The notes under the pieces are model-generated. The model was not told the origin of the DNA and did no database searches. It saw only the letters and a list, made by a program, of their open reading frames with translations. From Sinorhizobium fredii (GTDB lineage Bacteria > Pseudomonadota > Alphaproteobacteria > Rhizobiales > Rhizobiaceae): 64,000 bases of DNA. The stretch covers positions 62,001 through 126,000 of the forward strand of contig NZ_CP024309.1 in assembly GCF_002944405.1 (NCBI RefSeq). Reading direction: 5' to 3'. Shown here piece by piece: positions 33,343 to 42,955 of this stretch. Position numbers and translations under genes: made by a program. How positions within the stretch are numbered: the stretch's first letter is position 1; each line of letters opens with the position of its first letter.

Positions 33343-34401
33343 TTACTCAGCGATGTTCACGAGGTTGTTGTCCGACAGAAATGCACCGCCCGATGCCACG
33401 ATCCTCGAGGACTGATCTATGCCGGAGACAATCTCGACCTGGCCATCCTTGCGTCGGCCAGTCTCCGCCCGGACCCGTTGCACCCGCCGGTCGGCGCCGA
33501 CCGTAAAGACGTAGCTTATCCCGTCGCGGAACACGATCGCCGTCTCCGGAACGGTAAGGGCCGAAGTCGTCTTCAGCTCAATGCTGCCGGTGACATAAAG
33601 GCCGACACGCGGATGAACGTCGGCAGGAAGCGTGACATAGACCATCGCTCGGCCGGTTTCCGTGCTGACAGACGGTCCGACAAGCCTAACCCTGCCCTGG
33701 ATGGGGCGCTCATCCGGCCCGTTGACCTCAACGCTCAGTCCCTCTGAAATGCGCGGCAGGTAGCGCGCGGAAACTTCAGCCTGCCACTCGACGCGCTGCT
33801 GACGGATCAGGCGGAATAGCTCGGTGCCAGTCGAAACGACTGCACCTAGATCGGCAGTGCGTGACGTTATCAGTCCGTCGTCAACGGCAGTGACGGTCGT
33901 CTGAGCGAGCTTGATCTTCTGGCTGTCGAGCGCGGCCTTTTGCGATTCAAGGCTTGCTACAGCCATCTGCTCGTCGGTTAATCGCTCGGCGATCTTCTCG
34001 TCTGAAATTGCTCCCGAGGGGCGAAGCTGTCGGGCTCTGTCCGCGTTCGCCTTGGCCTTTGCGAGATTTGCCTTTGCGGTCTCGACCGCAGCGGCTTGCT
34101 TTCGAAGGTCCGCCAGCACGCTCTCCTGCGAAAGCCGGACCAGTGTCTGCCCTTTGGTCACAACCGATCCGACATCGACCAGAACGTCGGTTACGCGCAG
34201 GCCGCTTGTCTCGGAGGCGATAACAGCTTCCTGCCAAGGTCTGAGCCATCCGCTTGCAGGAACTGTTTCCGGCCAGTCCCGTCGCGCCGGAACGGCCACT
34301 GAAACCGTGAGGGCGGGTGCTGCAGACTGATCCGCCATGGAACTCCCGAAGGGAAGCAGTGCCGAGCAAGCAATGGCGAGTGGTATAAACAGCCTTCTCA
34401 A
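33343..34401 (-). CDS. nolF: RND efflux periplasmic adaptor, NolF
   Basis: A 352-residue HlyD-like adaptor for the RND pump. TTG start and an N-terminal signal (LFIPLAIACSALLPFGSSMA), then lipoyl halves (VLVDVGSVVTKGQTLVRLSQ and VTAVDDGLITSRTADLGAVV) flanking a short coiled coil rich in KANLAKAKANADRARQL. The beta-barrel and membrane-proximal domains fill the C-terminus. The wording of the lipoyl region (GLRVTDVLVDVGSVVTKGQT) agrees with what I remember of Sinorhizobium NolF. The start touches the stop of the preceding short frame. Together with nolG it needs an outer-membrane channel not encoded here. Confidence 0.83.
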   Translation of the reverse strand: MRRLFIPLAIACSALLPFGSSMADQSAAPALTVSVAVPARRDWPETVPASGWLRPWQEAVIASETSGLRVTDVLVDVGSVVTKGQTLVRLSQESVLADLRKQAAAVETAKANLAKAKANADRARQLRPSGAISDEKIAERLTDEQMAVASLESQKAALDSQKIKLAQTTVTAVDDGLITSRTADLGAVVSTGTELFRLIRQQRVEWQAEVSARYLPRISEGLSVEVNGPDERPIQGRVRLVGPSVSTETGRAMVYVTLPADVHPRVGLYVTGSIELKTTSALTVPETAIVFRDGISYVFTVGADRRVQRVRAETGRRKDGQVEIVSGIDQSSRIVASGGAFLSDNNLVNIAE

Positions 34402-34866
34402 CTAAAATCCTCGTCGGTCACGGCAGCAGCACATTTCCAAGTCCGCATCAGCGCCATGGAGTTGTTCTTTCGATTGCTCGCACTCACTTGGGGCCGGGCC
34501 TCCATCCGATGACCGCCGTGTTCGGTAGCCGCCAAACATATCAGAGCGTGGCAGGATGGTTGTTCCGGGCAGGCTGGTCCGCTGGATGGATCTGGCTTCC
34601 CAGGAAGAGAAGGCGTTGGGCAGGTTGGACAGCCGGTTGGATCTGGCGTTGCGCGTCCGAAGCTCGACCGGAAGACCATCTGTCAGGGTTGGTAACGAGT
34701 CGTTGGCAGCGTCGTGCCACGGAAGCTTGGCCGGGTCGGTCTCGGGCAGTTGCGTCGGTGGCTTCATCGCGGCATCGAGCCACCGAAGCGAAATATTATC
34801 TTCACCAGACCGGACCTGACCTGTATTCACCGTTGCCGTCTCTTCGGTATAATCAGGAGAGTGCAT
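34402..34866 (-). CDS. Hypothetical ORF between the nod box and nolF
   Basis: A 154-codon frame that starts 80 bases downstream of the nod box and stops exactly where nolF begins. It has no recognisable domain, no membrane segment and no good ribosome binding site. It may be a real NodD-induced gene, a decayed one, or simply a long leader to nolF. Position is the only support. Confidence 0.3.
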   Translation of the reverse strand: MHSPDYTEETATVNTGQVRSGEDNISLRWLDAAMKPPTQLPETDPAKLPWHDAANDSLPTLTDGLPVELRTRNARSNRLSNLPNAFSSWEARSIQRTSLPGTTILPRSDMFGGYRTRRSSDGGPAPSECEQSKEQLHGADADLEMCCCRDRRGF

Positions 34867-34945
34867 GCTAGTGCCCGTTGACCGCTCCTCTCATGCATGC
34901 TGCTCCGCCCTCAGATCACGTCTATCTTCATGCAACACGCCGCGG

Positions 34946-34992
34946 CATAATCACAATCGATTGTTTGGATGGAAGTCATCGATCTTATGGAT
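34946..34992 (-). promoter_or_regulatory. nod box (NodD-binding site) upstream of nolF-nolG
   Basis: Read on the minus strand from 34992, the 47-base element has ATCCAT, GATG, ATC and AAACAATCGATT at the consensus positions, and both ATC-N9-GAT inverted half-sites are intact (34992 to 34978 and 34970 to 34956). The 3' ten bases diverge from the consensus. It points leftward toward nolF. Flavonoid-activated NodD would bind here. Confidence 0.82.
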
Positions 34993-35298
34993 ACATCGTA
35001 GTGAGATGCCCGCCAGCCGCCAGGCGCCCGTGCAGCTACAAGGGCCGGGGCAGGGCAGATCCGATGTCGCAAATGACGAGGCCTGGGATCGAAGGCATCT
35101 ATCCGCTGTTCTCCACAGTGCATCCAAGGTTTTTTGGCGGACTGCGGCATGAAGGCCATTCCGGCCGAACTTTCCCGTTTCCGGCGGTTCACCTATAAAA
35201 TACCCTGAGATGGCAACGCGCCCGCGCTGCGATCCATGCTGACTGCGCGTCTGGAGCTGCGCTAGACCAGGATGCGGCTCGACCCGCATCGCCTCGTC

Positions 35299-36309
35299 TT
35301 AAAATGGGGATCGGTTCACGCGCTTCCTAGTGTCAGATGGCTTTTCTCCGTAAGTTGCTTTGTACGCTATTGCAAACCTTCCAAAATGAGAGAAACCCCA
35401 TTTCAGGCAAACTTTCCTCACAGATTGATTGCTGTCGGGATCGAGCAGGTCCTGCCGCGCCGCCCGCAAACGAAGCATCATTAGATAAGCAACAGGTGTT
35501 GTTTCCCTGAAAGCGCGGAAGCCCAGTTGTAACGCTCGACCGCTCACACCAGCCGCTTCTGCCACCATCGGCATCGTGATCGGCTGATCTATATTGGCCT
35601 GCATGTATTCGATCGCGCGACGGACATGCCGCGGGGCGATCGAGCAAGGAGTCTTGTCGAGCAAATGCGATAACCTGTGGGGAATTTGGCGCACCACCAG
35701 ATCGGCCAGCGCCTGCGTCAGATATGTCATTGCGATTGGAGAGCGCAGCAGCGCACCGTTGTCCCGCAGGCCGCTCATCATCGTTGAAACCAGATCGCCG
35801 ATCATCTGACCAGTTGGTGTGGCCAGCTCCAACTCAGGCAATAGATCCAGAGAGCCGCTGAGCGGCACCTCAAATGTTTGGCTGACAGCTTGCAGGATAA
35901 CGGACCAATTCAGCAACAACTCGTCTATTACATTTGATTGACCATGCATGATAACTCTGTCCGGCTCAAAATTATTGTAGAGGAGTAGCTTCCCACCTCC
36001 GGCCTCGGCCGTGCGGTCCCCATATGTCACCGCCATGCCGCCACTTCGAGGGATGACAATCGACAAATACTGGGCTGTTTCGGAAGTCGGCTCGATGCTG
36101 AACTGGAATTCGTTCTGGTGATAACCACTGATTAAAACTGCATTGTCGCACGCAGCAAGATCGATTTCCCAATCAAAATCGCCAATCCTCCCGATTGGCT
36201 CGGCACGAAATGTACCGAAAGCCCCGCCGAGAGCTTCAATCATGCCGTCGAAGGACGAACCGCGAAATGAAAACTGTGAAGGGCTATTTTCCGGCATCAT
36301 CGATTCCAT
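35299..36309 (-). CDS. AraC-family transcriptional regulator
   Basis: A 336-residue regulator. The N-terminal two-thirds match the AraC_binding_2 type sensor domain; the C-terminal 100 residues are the double HTH domain (HVRRAIEYMQANIDQPITMP, VAEAAGVSGRALQLGFRAF and VCLKWGFSHFGRFAIAYKATYGEKP, where the G-F-S-H-x-x-R-F motif is canonical). ATG at 36309 is used; two further Met codons within five residues are possible. It lies upstream of the nod-box promoter and downstream of the glycosyltransferase operon, all leftward. It could regulate either, but nothing in the sequence decides. Confidence 0.85.
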   Translation of the reverse strand: MESMMPENSPSQFSFRGSSFDGMIEALGGAFGTFRAEPIGRIGDFDWEIDLAACDNAVLISGYHQNEFQFSIEPTSETAQYLSIVIPRSGGMAVTYGDRTAEAGGGKLLLYNNFEPDRVIMHGQSNVIDELLLNWSVILQAVSQTFEVPLSGSLDLLPELELATPTGQMIGDLVSTMMSGLRDNGALLRSPIAMTYLTQALADLVVRQIPHRLSHLLDKTPCSIAPRHVRRAIEYMQANIDQPITMPMVAEAAGVSGRALQLGFRAFRETTPVAYLMMLRLRAARQDLLDPDSNQSVRKVCLKWGFSHFGRFAIAYKATYGEKPSDTRKRVNRSPF

Positions 36310-36617
36310 TGCTTTTTTGCTTCACGCCGGATCAGGAGGTTGCGATCGGCCAACGTCCGGCGTCATAAATCTAAGGCTGGCCCTGATGGCCAGGGCTTAT
36401 CGCCTCCGCTCCGCCCCTAAGCCTGGCGCGCGCATATACCAGCATGCTGTCGCCGTCGACTGTGACGGCTGTCAGCGGTGTACCGATCCGTCGACGAGCA
36501 GCCGAGTGTCACCTCCGCCCGTTGTAAACGGCATGGTTTCGCGGGAATGGGAGCCGATACATCCTCTGCGGCCTGGCCGCCTGGCTCGGCTGACGTTTGA
36601 CTTGAACGGTCCCGGTC
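36310..36617. other. Gap between the AraC gene and the biosynthetic operon
   Basis: 308 bases without a recognisable gene. It should hold the end of the operon transcript and the AraC promoter. I saw no strong terminator or known operator. Confidence 0.4.
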
Positions 36618-38030
36618 TTAAGGCGGTGAGCTGGATAGAGCCGATCGAATCGAGTCATACCATTTTGGAATTTGCGAAATTTGCGTACTGGAGCGCAGGC
36701 AGTTTTCGCGTGCCGTTCTCGCCATCTCCTCGAAATCACTACGATCGGCGGCTACAAGGCGATGCATCACGTCTGCAGCTTTGACCTCGATGTCCGGCTC
36801 GTCGAGGACAACTCCATTCAGCCCATTTACAACCTGCCTCTTCAGACCAAAGGCGGAAGACACTACGACGGGTTTGCCACGGAAAAGAGCCTCAGTTACT
36901 GTCAGGCCGAAGCCCTCCTCGCGAGAGAGCTGAAATATCCCATGAGCGTTCTGTTGCAGCCGACCGACAATTTCGGCATTTGCGTTGCTGTCCTTCATCG
37001 AGATACAGGTGAGATATACGCGCCGCCGCACTTCCTCGGATAATTGAGAGCATAGTCCTACGCATTTCTCGAAATACTCGCGTCCTTCAGGATCGTCAGA
37101 CACACCTGAAGGATCCGGTCCCGCAATCACCAGGCAGGTATTATCGGAGACCTCGGCGCGGGCCGTTCCAACAAAGCGATCGAACGCAGCGATGATGCGG
37201 TCGATGCCCTTCAGTCCATCCCACCTCGAGACGTGCAGGAAATACTGCGAGCCGAGAATGTCCTGAAGGGTCGCGTTTGGCTCGAATTCATGACCCTTGA
37301 ACGATACCAAATTCTCCAGTGCCTGGCTCGGTGGCCCTTCATGGTTGCAGTTCTTGGTCGAGAAAGGGCTGATCGATGGCTGGATGAAATCGATGGGGCG
37401 ACCGGCATCAAAGGCATATGCCTCGTCACTTAGAACAACGCGCTGGAAGGGACGAAGGTATTCCTTCAGGAGGTCCCATGTTTTCTCGACTGTCGGAGTG
37501 CGCTTCGGATAGCCGATGTGGCATCGCCAGATAGCCGGGTGTGGGTGAGAATCCAGGAACTGTGCGGCTGCACAAAGTGGCTGCGGATCATGAATGACAA
37601 GGAAGTCATCCGGTCCGATGATCCTTTCCAGCTCCGAGGCGCCTTGCTGCGACGTCTGAAGATAATGCGGCAGCAGCTCATCCATTCCTGCTGCGATAGT
37701 GTCGTGAAGAGAATTGTGGAGCCCTTTGGTGAACTCAAAGAAGTGTTCGTCCTTCGGCTTGAAGATAAGCCAGCGAACATCGAAACCAAGTTCCCGAAGG
37801 AGGCGTATGTGATGGGGAAGCATTTCAGCCACCCCACCGCCGAATGCGGTGGAATTGATATGCCAGATACAACGGGCGCCAATCTTGTCACGAGTTGCGT
37901 TGGACGAACGAAAGAGTTCATCGAGAAGTTCCCCGTAGTCCGCCCGTTCCTCGGCGTAGCGCTCAAGGACCGACCCTTCCACCAGCACCTCGTCAAATAG
38001 AGGTGTGCACTGTTTCGTTGTTACCTTCAA
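36618..38030 (-). CDS. GT4 glycosyltransferase, trehalose synthase (TreT)-like
   Basis: A 470-residue GT-B enzyme. The N-terminal WHINSTAFGGGVAEMLPHHI (residues 55-75) matches the WHVNST-x-x-GGGVAE motif of trehalose glycosyltransferring synthases, which join NDP-glucose and glucose to trehalose. FLVIHDPQPL and CHIGYPK follow, and the C-terminal donor domain has HVSRWDGLKGIDRII, LVIAGPDPSG and the acidic SREEGFGLTVTEALFRGKPVV. It is the last gene of a seven-gene operon whose other members would oxidise, aminate, acylate and sulfate, so it probably makes a trehalose-like disaccharide core. Acceptor and donor are inferred from family only. Confidence 0.82.
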   Translation of the reverse strand: MKVTTKQCTPLFDEVLVEGSVLERYAEERADYGELLDELFRSSNATRDKIGARCIWHINSTAFGGGVAEMLPHHIRLLRELGFDVRWLIFKPKDEHFFEFTKGLHNSLHDTIAAGMDELLPHYLQTSQQGASELERIIGPDDFLVIHDPQPLCAAAQFLDSHPHPAIWRCHIGYPKRTPTVEKTWDLLKEYLRPFQRVVLSDEAYAFDAGRPIDFIQPSISPFSTKNCNHEGPPSQALENLVSFKGHEFEPNATLQDILGSQYFLHVSRWDGLKGIDRIIAAFDRFVGTARAEVSDNTCLVIAGPDPSGVSDDPEGREYFEKCVGLCSQLSEEVRRRVYLTCISMKDSNANAEIVGRLQQNAHGIFQLSREEGFGLTVTEALFRGKPVVVSSAFGLKRQVVNGLNGVVLDEPDIEVKAADVMHRLVAADRSDFEEMARTARENCLRSSTQISQIPKWYDSIRSALSSSPP

Positions 38031-38063
38031 ATTCTGGTCCTCCTTTTGGTCTGGGAAGCAGGT

Positions 38064-38753
38064 TCAGTCCGGCCGGTAAGCAAGGAGCTCGCGAAAACTC
38101 TCGATCCAGCCCTTGGTGTCAGCGTGACCTTTGGCACCAGGGCCGACACCCACGCAGTCGCAGCCTGCAGCGGTTGCCGCTTCAATTCCGGTTTGGGTAT
38201 CTTCAAACACCAAGCATCTTTCCGGGGCCATGCGCAGCATCAGCAATAGTCTTTGATAGGGTTGCGGATGCGGTTTTCCGTGACTGACGTCCTCAGCTGC
38301 AATCATGATTCTCGGGTAGGAGATTCCGGCCGCCTCGAGTCTGGCAATGGCCGAAGCCCTTGTCGAAGAGGTGACGATGGATCTCCTTTCGTCAGGGATC
38401 GAGCTATAGAACTCCGCGGCCCCCTGGATTGGCCGCAACAGGCTCATTGCTTGGATCTCGTAATCCGCAATGCGAGCTGCTTCGCGTTCCGGCGAGAGAC
38501 CGGGCGCAATAGCCTTCACCAGCTCGATATCCCTGCGAGCGGCCGACATCCTCATTGCGTGATCTGGACAAATCCGTTCCTCCAGCGCCCACCGACGGAG
38601 TGCGCTTTCGACGACAGCCCGGGAATCTACAAGGGTTCCGTCCAGGTCGAAGGCCACGTGATCATAACCTTCAAGCTGAATTTCGATCGTGACTCCGTCC
38701 AGAGGATTCGAGTCATTGTGCGAATGGATTGTAGCTCTCGTTTGTTCGTTCAC
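38064..38753 (-). CDS. HAD-superfamily sugar phosphatase
   Basis: A 229-residue hydrolase with motif I FDLDGTLVDS (about residues 35-44), motif II IVTSSTRAS, motif III lysine in SHGKPHPQPY and motif IV VFEDTQTGIEAATAAG. The helical cap is of the phosphoglycolate/sugar phosphatase type. It is 16 bases after the aminotransferase gene and 33 before the glycosyltransferase, in one operon. It may remove phosphate from the acceptor sugar or a disaccharide phosphate, by analogy with phosphatases of trehalose or aminosugar pathways. Confidence 0.85.
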   Translation of the reverse strand: MNEQTRATIHSHNDSNPLDGVTIEIQLEGYDHVAFDLDGTLVDSRAVVESALRRWALEERICPDHAMRMSAARRDIELVKAIAPGLSPEREAARIADYEIQAMSLLRPIQGAAEFYSSIPDERRSIVTSSTRASAIARLEAAGISYPRIMIAAEDVSHGKPHPQPYQRLLLMLRMAPERCLVFEDTQTGIEAATAAGCDCVGVGPGAKGHADTKGWIESFRELLAYRPD

Positions 38754-38769
38754 GGTTTGCCTCCGTGCA

Positions 38770-40017
38770 TCAGGCCCAATGATGCCTATTGGAAAGACAT
38801 GCCTTCTCGGTGGCGTGAAAGGCCTCGGCGCAGTAGTCGACCATCGATGCGTCGGTGACCTGAGCAGTCATGTCCTCGTCCTTGCGATAGTCTGCGAGTG
38901 CGAGCTCCAGTGCTGCCTGCAGAGCTCTGAAAAATGCGGCATTCATGAAAGCATTGCTCATGTATGTTCCCGGGTAGCCGGTGTAGATACCGTGTTGCAG
39001 GCACCTGTGAGCGAAGGCCCTTCCATGCTTTTGCGAAGGCAGAAGGATATCGAACATGGTATCGCTTCCGAGAACGCGCGCAGGTATTCCGCTGCGCTCG
39101 AAGGAGGTTTGGAATTGCCTCTTGAGCGCTGAGCCCCTTTCGGCGAGGCGCTCGACAATTTTTGCTTCCTCAAATATCTCCTGTGTCAGGTTGCCGGCCA
39201 CAAAGGCGCGGTTCTCGCGCAGATACGTGTTGCCGAGATAAGCCCTGTCTGCTCCCGCCATGGCATCCGCGGTGCCGGCGACCGCGGAAAGGCCGACGCC
39301 TTGTGCGACTCCCTTGGCCAATGTGATGATGTCAGGTTTCACACCATGTTTTCGGCAGTAGCCACCCTTGGCATAACGAAGTCCGCACAGGACCTCATCC
39401 ACAACCAGTAGGACCCCATGCAGTCTTGCCAAGCTGGAGATTTCTTGGAGCAATTCCGGGGGAAAGACCGAGGGCTCGGGCGTGAAGAAAATGCCTGCGA
39501 CGCGGCCCTGGTTCCCGGCCAGTTGCTGTTTCAGAATACCGAGATCGTATTGATAATCCTGGATGTGTTGATCCTTAGCCGGAGGATTGTCCGACCAGGG
39601 AGGCTGTTGAAAGATGTCGTGCCAGCCGTGGAAGCCAGCCGTCAGGATAACCGGCCGACCAGTTCGGTAGCGAGCGATCCGAACGGCCGCTTCCGTTGCA
39701 CAAGATCCGGTTCTCAGAAAGAACACTCTAGGAGTGTCTGGGAACATTACCGACATTTTCCCGGCAAGTAGCTGGCGTTGCTCGCTTACCGGCGATGGCA
39801 GAACGTCAGTTTCTTGCGCCATCGCCTGCGCAAGCCGGGTCGTGAATACCGGGTTATTGCTGCCCAACGGGGAAGCCCCGCTGCATGACGTCATATCCAG
39901 GTAGGTCTTGCCATGGATGTCCTCCGCTATTGCGCCATTTGCGGAGCGGAAGATGATGGAGGACGGAGTTTCACCCTCCCATTCAGCTAAATGTCCGGTA
40001 GGCCCAGGATTGAGCAT
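38770..40017 (-). CDS. Class III PLP aminotransferase, glutamate-1-semialdehyde aminotransferase-like
   Basis: A 415-residue aminotransferase. The phosphate-cup SCATEAAVRIAR, aromatic GFHGWHDIF, PLP-contacting DEVLCGLRYA and lysine motif ITLAKGVAQGVGLSAVAG follow the GSA-aminotransferase layout. In aminoglycoside pathways, relatives such as Neo-18 and BtrB transfer an amino group to a sugar aldehyde made by a GMC-type dehydrogenase. Here a GMC oxidoreductase lies five bases upstream, so the pair may convert a sugar hydroxyl to an amine. A heme-pathway role is unlikely because the context is unrelated and this paralogue is divergent. Confidence 0.84.
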   Translation of the reverse strand: MLNPGPTGHLAEWEGETPSSIIFRSANGAIAEDIHGKTYLDMTSCSGASPLGSNNPVFTTRLAQAMAQETDVLPSPVSEQRQLLAGKMSVMFPDTPRVFFLRTGSCATEAAVRIARYRTGRPVILTAGFHGWHDIFQQPPWSDNPPAKDQHIQDYQYDLGILKQQLAGNQGRVAGIFFTPEPSVFPPELLQEISSLARLHGVLLVVDEVLCGLRYAKGGYCRKHGVKPDIITLAKGVAQGVGLSAVAGTADAMAGADRAYLGNTYLRENRAFVAGNLTQEIFEEAKIVERLAERGSALKRQFQTSFERSGIPARVLGSDTMFDILLPSQKHGRAFAHRCLQHGIYTGYPGTYMSNAFMNAAFFRALQAALELALADYRKDEDMTAQVTDASMVDYCAEAFHATEKACLSNRHHWA

Positions 40018-40022
40018 CTAAA

Positions 40023-41516
40023 TTACCCCTCTACTGTCAGTGACAGAGCCATTCTCCTCGCGTTGGCCATGATTGTGTGTGTCGGATTGCTGTTCCCCGC
40101 GAAATTCATAACGGAGCCGTCCATGACATGGATGTTGGTGAACCCATGGACCTTGCCGCACCTGTCTACGACGGAGCTCCTGGGGTCACATCCGGCGCGC
40201 ATGGTTCCGTGCAGGTGGGAACTGCCTCTTGCATGCGAGGAAGGTTCTCGTTCGATGCGGAATGCGCCCAGGTGGAGCAGAATGTCGTCTGCGCGGTCGG
40301 CGAGAAAGTCCATTCGGGCTCGGTCGTTTTCCGAGTTCCTGTATACGAAACGGATGTAGGGGATACCATGCCGGTCAGCGACGTCGTCAAGCACTAGGCG
40401 ATTGTGCGACCATGGCTCCTCCCCGGCTATATAGTGCAGGCGCACCCGGCCGATGTTCTCCCTCGGCAAGAGGAAATTCGCTTCATAAATGAGGCCACCA
40501 AATCTGCACGGTACGTCATTATGTTCATAGAACTCGTCTGTATAAACGGTCGCATGCGGTCCCCAGTGCGAAGCCAATGCATCGGAGCCGCAATCAGCCG
40601 CATCCACGTAGCCGACGGAGTAGCCGCTGATCTTGAAGGAGAGGCCTCGCCCAACAAGGTCCGATTCGTTTCCTATTCCCTGCGGGGCATGCCCACTCTT
40701 CGACCGAAGCATCAATGCGGCCGACTGTATCGCGTTTGCGCACACGACGACCGTTCCAACCGGGATCCGGATCAGTTCCGATGAGAGCGGCACATAGCAC
40801 TCCAGGACTTCGGCCCGGCCGTCGCGGCCAATCTCGATCCGGTTGACGAAACAGCCGTAGAAAACCGAAATCGCTCCCGGCAGTCCGGAGTCATCCAAAA
40901 TGTTCCTTGCAAGCACTGATGCCCTCGCATCCGTAGGGCATACCAGCTCATCGCAAGCTGAACACTTGATGCATCCACTGCTGTCGCCGGGCGCCCGGAG
41001 TGCCAGGGGGATCTTCTTTGGCCTTATGCCGAGTTCCTGCATCGCATCGGATAACATCACTCCACGGGGGCTGGCTGGGTACGATGCGTTCCCGTTTGTG
41101 CCACCGATCTCCAGCAGATGCTCGATCTCAGAATAGCAGGGTTCGAGATCCTGAAGGGTAATGGGCCAATCGATATCCATGTCGGTCGAAAGATATTGGG
41201 AAGCTGACAGATCCGATTGACGATATCTGAACGTGATTGCATTGTAGAATTGCATTCCGCCGCCGACGCAACACGCTGTCCACGGGTTACCGTCGGCGGC
41301 GCCAGTGGACGTGAACGCCTTGCTGTATGCCGCTTGATGGGGCTCGTGCATGGCACCAGGAGAAACCATGCCTCCATATTCCAGGACGGCCACGCGGCAG
41401 CCTTTTTCCGCAAGCGTTCGCGCGACTATCGATCCAGACGGCCCGGAGCCCACGATAACCGCGTCGAAGGTGGTGTAATCACAAGAGGCCGCGGCAATGT
41501 GTCTGATGTCCGTCAC
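40023..41516 (-). CDS. GMC-family FAD-dependent sugar oxidoreductase
   Basis: A 497-residue flavoprotein. The FAD motif is DAVIVGSGPSGSIVA (residues 20-34) and the C-terminal catalytic His-Asn region is SNPTHTIMANARRMA. A cysteine cluster, CIKCSACDELVC, lies mid-protein, similar to that of bacterial sugar dehydrogenases of this family such as glucoside 3-dehydrogenase, where it can hold an iron-sulfur cluster. Start: GTG at 41516, two bases after the upstream TGA, with AGGAG before it; the frame is open far upstream but inside the next gene. It likely oxidises a sugar hydroxyl to the keto or aldehyde substrate of the adjacent aminotransferase. Confidence 0.85.
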   Translation of the reverse strand: MTDIRHIAAASCDYTTFDAVIVGSGPSGSIVARTLAEKGCRVAVLEYGGMVSPGAMHEPHQAAYSKAFTSTGAADGNPWTACCVGGGMQFYNAITFRYRQSDLSASQYLSTDMDIDWPITLQDLEPCYSEIEHLLEIGGTNGNASYPASPRGVMLSDAMQELGIRPKKIPLALRAPGDSSGCIKCSACDELVCPTDARASVLARNILDDSGLPGAISVFYGCFVNRIEIGRDGRAEVLECYVPLSSELIRIPVGTVVVCANAIQSAALMLRSKSGHAPQGIGNESDLVGRGLSFKISGYSVGYVDAADCGSDALASHWGPHATVYTDEFYEHNDVPCRFGGLIYEANFLLPRENIGRVRLHYIAGEEPWSHNRLVLDDVADRHGIPYIRFVYRNSENDRARMDFLADRADDILLHLGAFRIEREPSSHARGSSHLHGTMRAGCDPRSSVVDRCGKVHGFTNIHVMDGSVMNFAGNSNPTHTIMANARRMALSLTVEG

Positions 41517-41518
41517 TA

Positions 41519-42955
41519 TCAATGGTCTCCTGTCCGATGTGAAGTGGCGGGCCAGCAAGCGGTGGTCGCGACGGAGGCCAGGATGTGCTTTGTGCGGGTC
41601 ACATAGTCGGGGACCGCGATGCCTGCGGGGCCGGTGGCGGGGTGGCGGTAGTTGGCGACGAGGCCGTCGAAGGTCCGCACGAACCAGAGGCATACCTCGT
41701 CCGGATCGGTGCTGCGGCTACGCAGGGTGACAACGTGCCAACTGTTCCAGTCCCGGGCGCCGGGGGTACGGCGAAGGTCCATGTACGAGACCATGAAGGG
41801 ATCGCGGAGGGGCTGCCCGAGGAGATCCGCCACTCGCGGAAGAGGTATCCTGGCCAGGTTCTTCGACCATTCCAGGTTGGAGGCCGCCCGACGCACCGCC
41901 TCGCAAAAGGAGTCGGTTGCGTCGAGCGGGAAAGCAAGCGGGCCCATTCCTACGTACCAGCCAATGGAGGACCGGAAGGGAGCTGTCCGGGTATGAAAGG
42001 GGACCATGGTGCGAAATTCACCCGAACCGGTGATTTCATGGCCAGCTTTGGCGAGGCAGGCGAGCAGGCCGGAGAATGAGTCTCCCCCGGCCTTGCGGCA
42101 GACGGTGTCGAAGACGCGCGCCGCGGATGCGTCGAGAAGCTCGGTGTATCCGCTAGGCTGGGCGGCCGAGCTGCTTCTCATGTCGCCAACTGATACAGGG
42201 AACTCCGGTAGGCGACCGCCCGCCTCGGCGAGGAACTGCCGCCAATGGGCGATGGATTCGTCGTCCGGGGTCAGCGTGTCGGCCGCGGTTCGTTCGGCCT
42301 CCGCGAAATCGAGATAGCTGGATGTGGGGGGAAGAGGAGCCGGGACGGTCTTGCCGTCGCGAACCCTAAGTGCTTCGACGTAAAGAGTGCGAATCTCATG
42401 CGCCGTTGCGAGAATGGAGAAACCGTCCATCAGGATGTGGTCGGCGGCAAGACAGACGGTCGTGGCTTCCGGGCGGCTGATGGTGGCACAGATATATGCG
42501 GGCCACTCGAGTGGGCCGACTTCGGCGTCGAAGAGTTCCTCCAGGTACCGCGCCAGCTGCTGCCCGTCGCTGAAGTCCCCCGCCGCACTGTGGTGGATAC
42601 TCACGGCTCCGGCCGGTAGCGTCCTGCGGCGGAGACGACTGCCTGGCGTGGAGCGAGGGGGGAGGCTGAGATGGCTCCGCAGGGTTTCGTGGCGGTCTGT
42701 CCACTCGCAAAGCGCCTTGGCAAAGACATTCGCATCGAGTTCGGCGGGCAGATTGAAGACAGAGCCCAGCCATGACGGTGGCTGGGAGGCCTCGTCGGCC
42801 GCCTCGAGTGCATATCCGATGTGTGCTTCCTGAACGTGAGACGCCCGCCGCTTATCTTCCGCCCAAATGGCCTCGGACATGCACGGTGCGCAAGCCCGCC
42901 AGACGGTGAGGCGGCCCGGAGAGAGACCGAGGGATGACATGTCAGTGAACTTCAT
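41519..42955 (-). CDS. Condensation-domain acyltransferase (PapA-like), actinobacterial in style
   Basis: A 478-residue stand-alone condensation-fold protein. The catalytic motif is ADHILMDGFS (about residue 174), a variant of HHxxxDG that keeps the second His and the Asp-Gly; structural segments RHETLRSHL and PFRSSIGWYVGMGPL also fit. Stand-alone members such as mycobacterial PapA transfer acyl groups to trehalose-type lipids. Wording and very high GC at third positions look like Streptomyces proteins, suggesting acquisition from actinobacteria. Its start overlaps the preceding small gene by 14 bases and its stop is two bases from the GMC gene. Confidence 0.8.
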   Translation of the reverse strand: MKFTDMSSLGLSPGRLTVWRACAPCMSEAIWAEDKRRASHVQEAHIGYALEAADEASQPPSWLGSVFNLPAELDANVFAKALCEWTDRHETLRSHLSLPPRSTPGSRLRRRTLPAGAVSIHHSAAGDFSDGQQLARYLEELFDAEVGPLEWPAYICATISRPEATTVCLAADHILMDGFSILATAHEIRTLYVEALRVRDGKTVPAPLPPTSSYLDFAEAERTAADTLTPDDESIAHWRQFLAEAGGRLPEFPVSVGDMRSSSAAQPSGYTELLDASAARVFDTVCRKAGGDSFSGLLACLAKAGHEITGSGEFRTMVPFHTRTAPFRSSIGWYVGMGPLAFPLDATDSFCEAVRRAASNLEWSKNLARIPLPRVADLLGQPLRDPFMVSYMDLRRTPGARDWNSWHVVTLRSRSTDPDEVCLWFVRTFDGLVANYRHPATGPAGIAVPDYVTRTKHILASVATTACWPATSHRTGDH

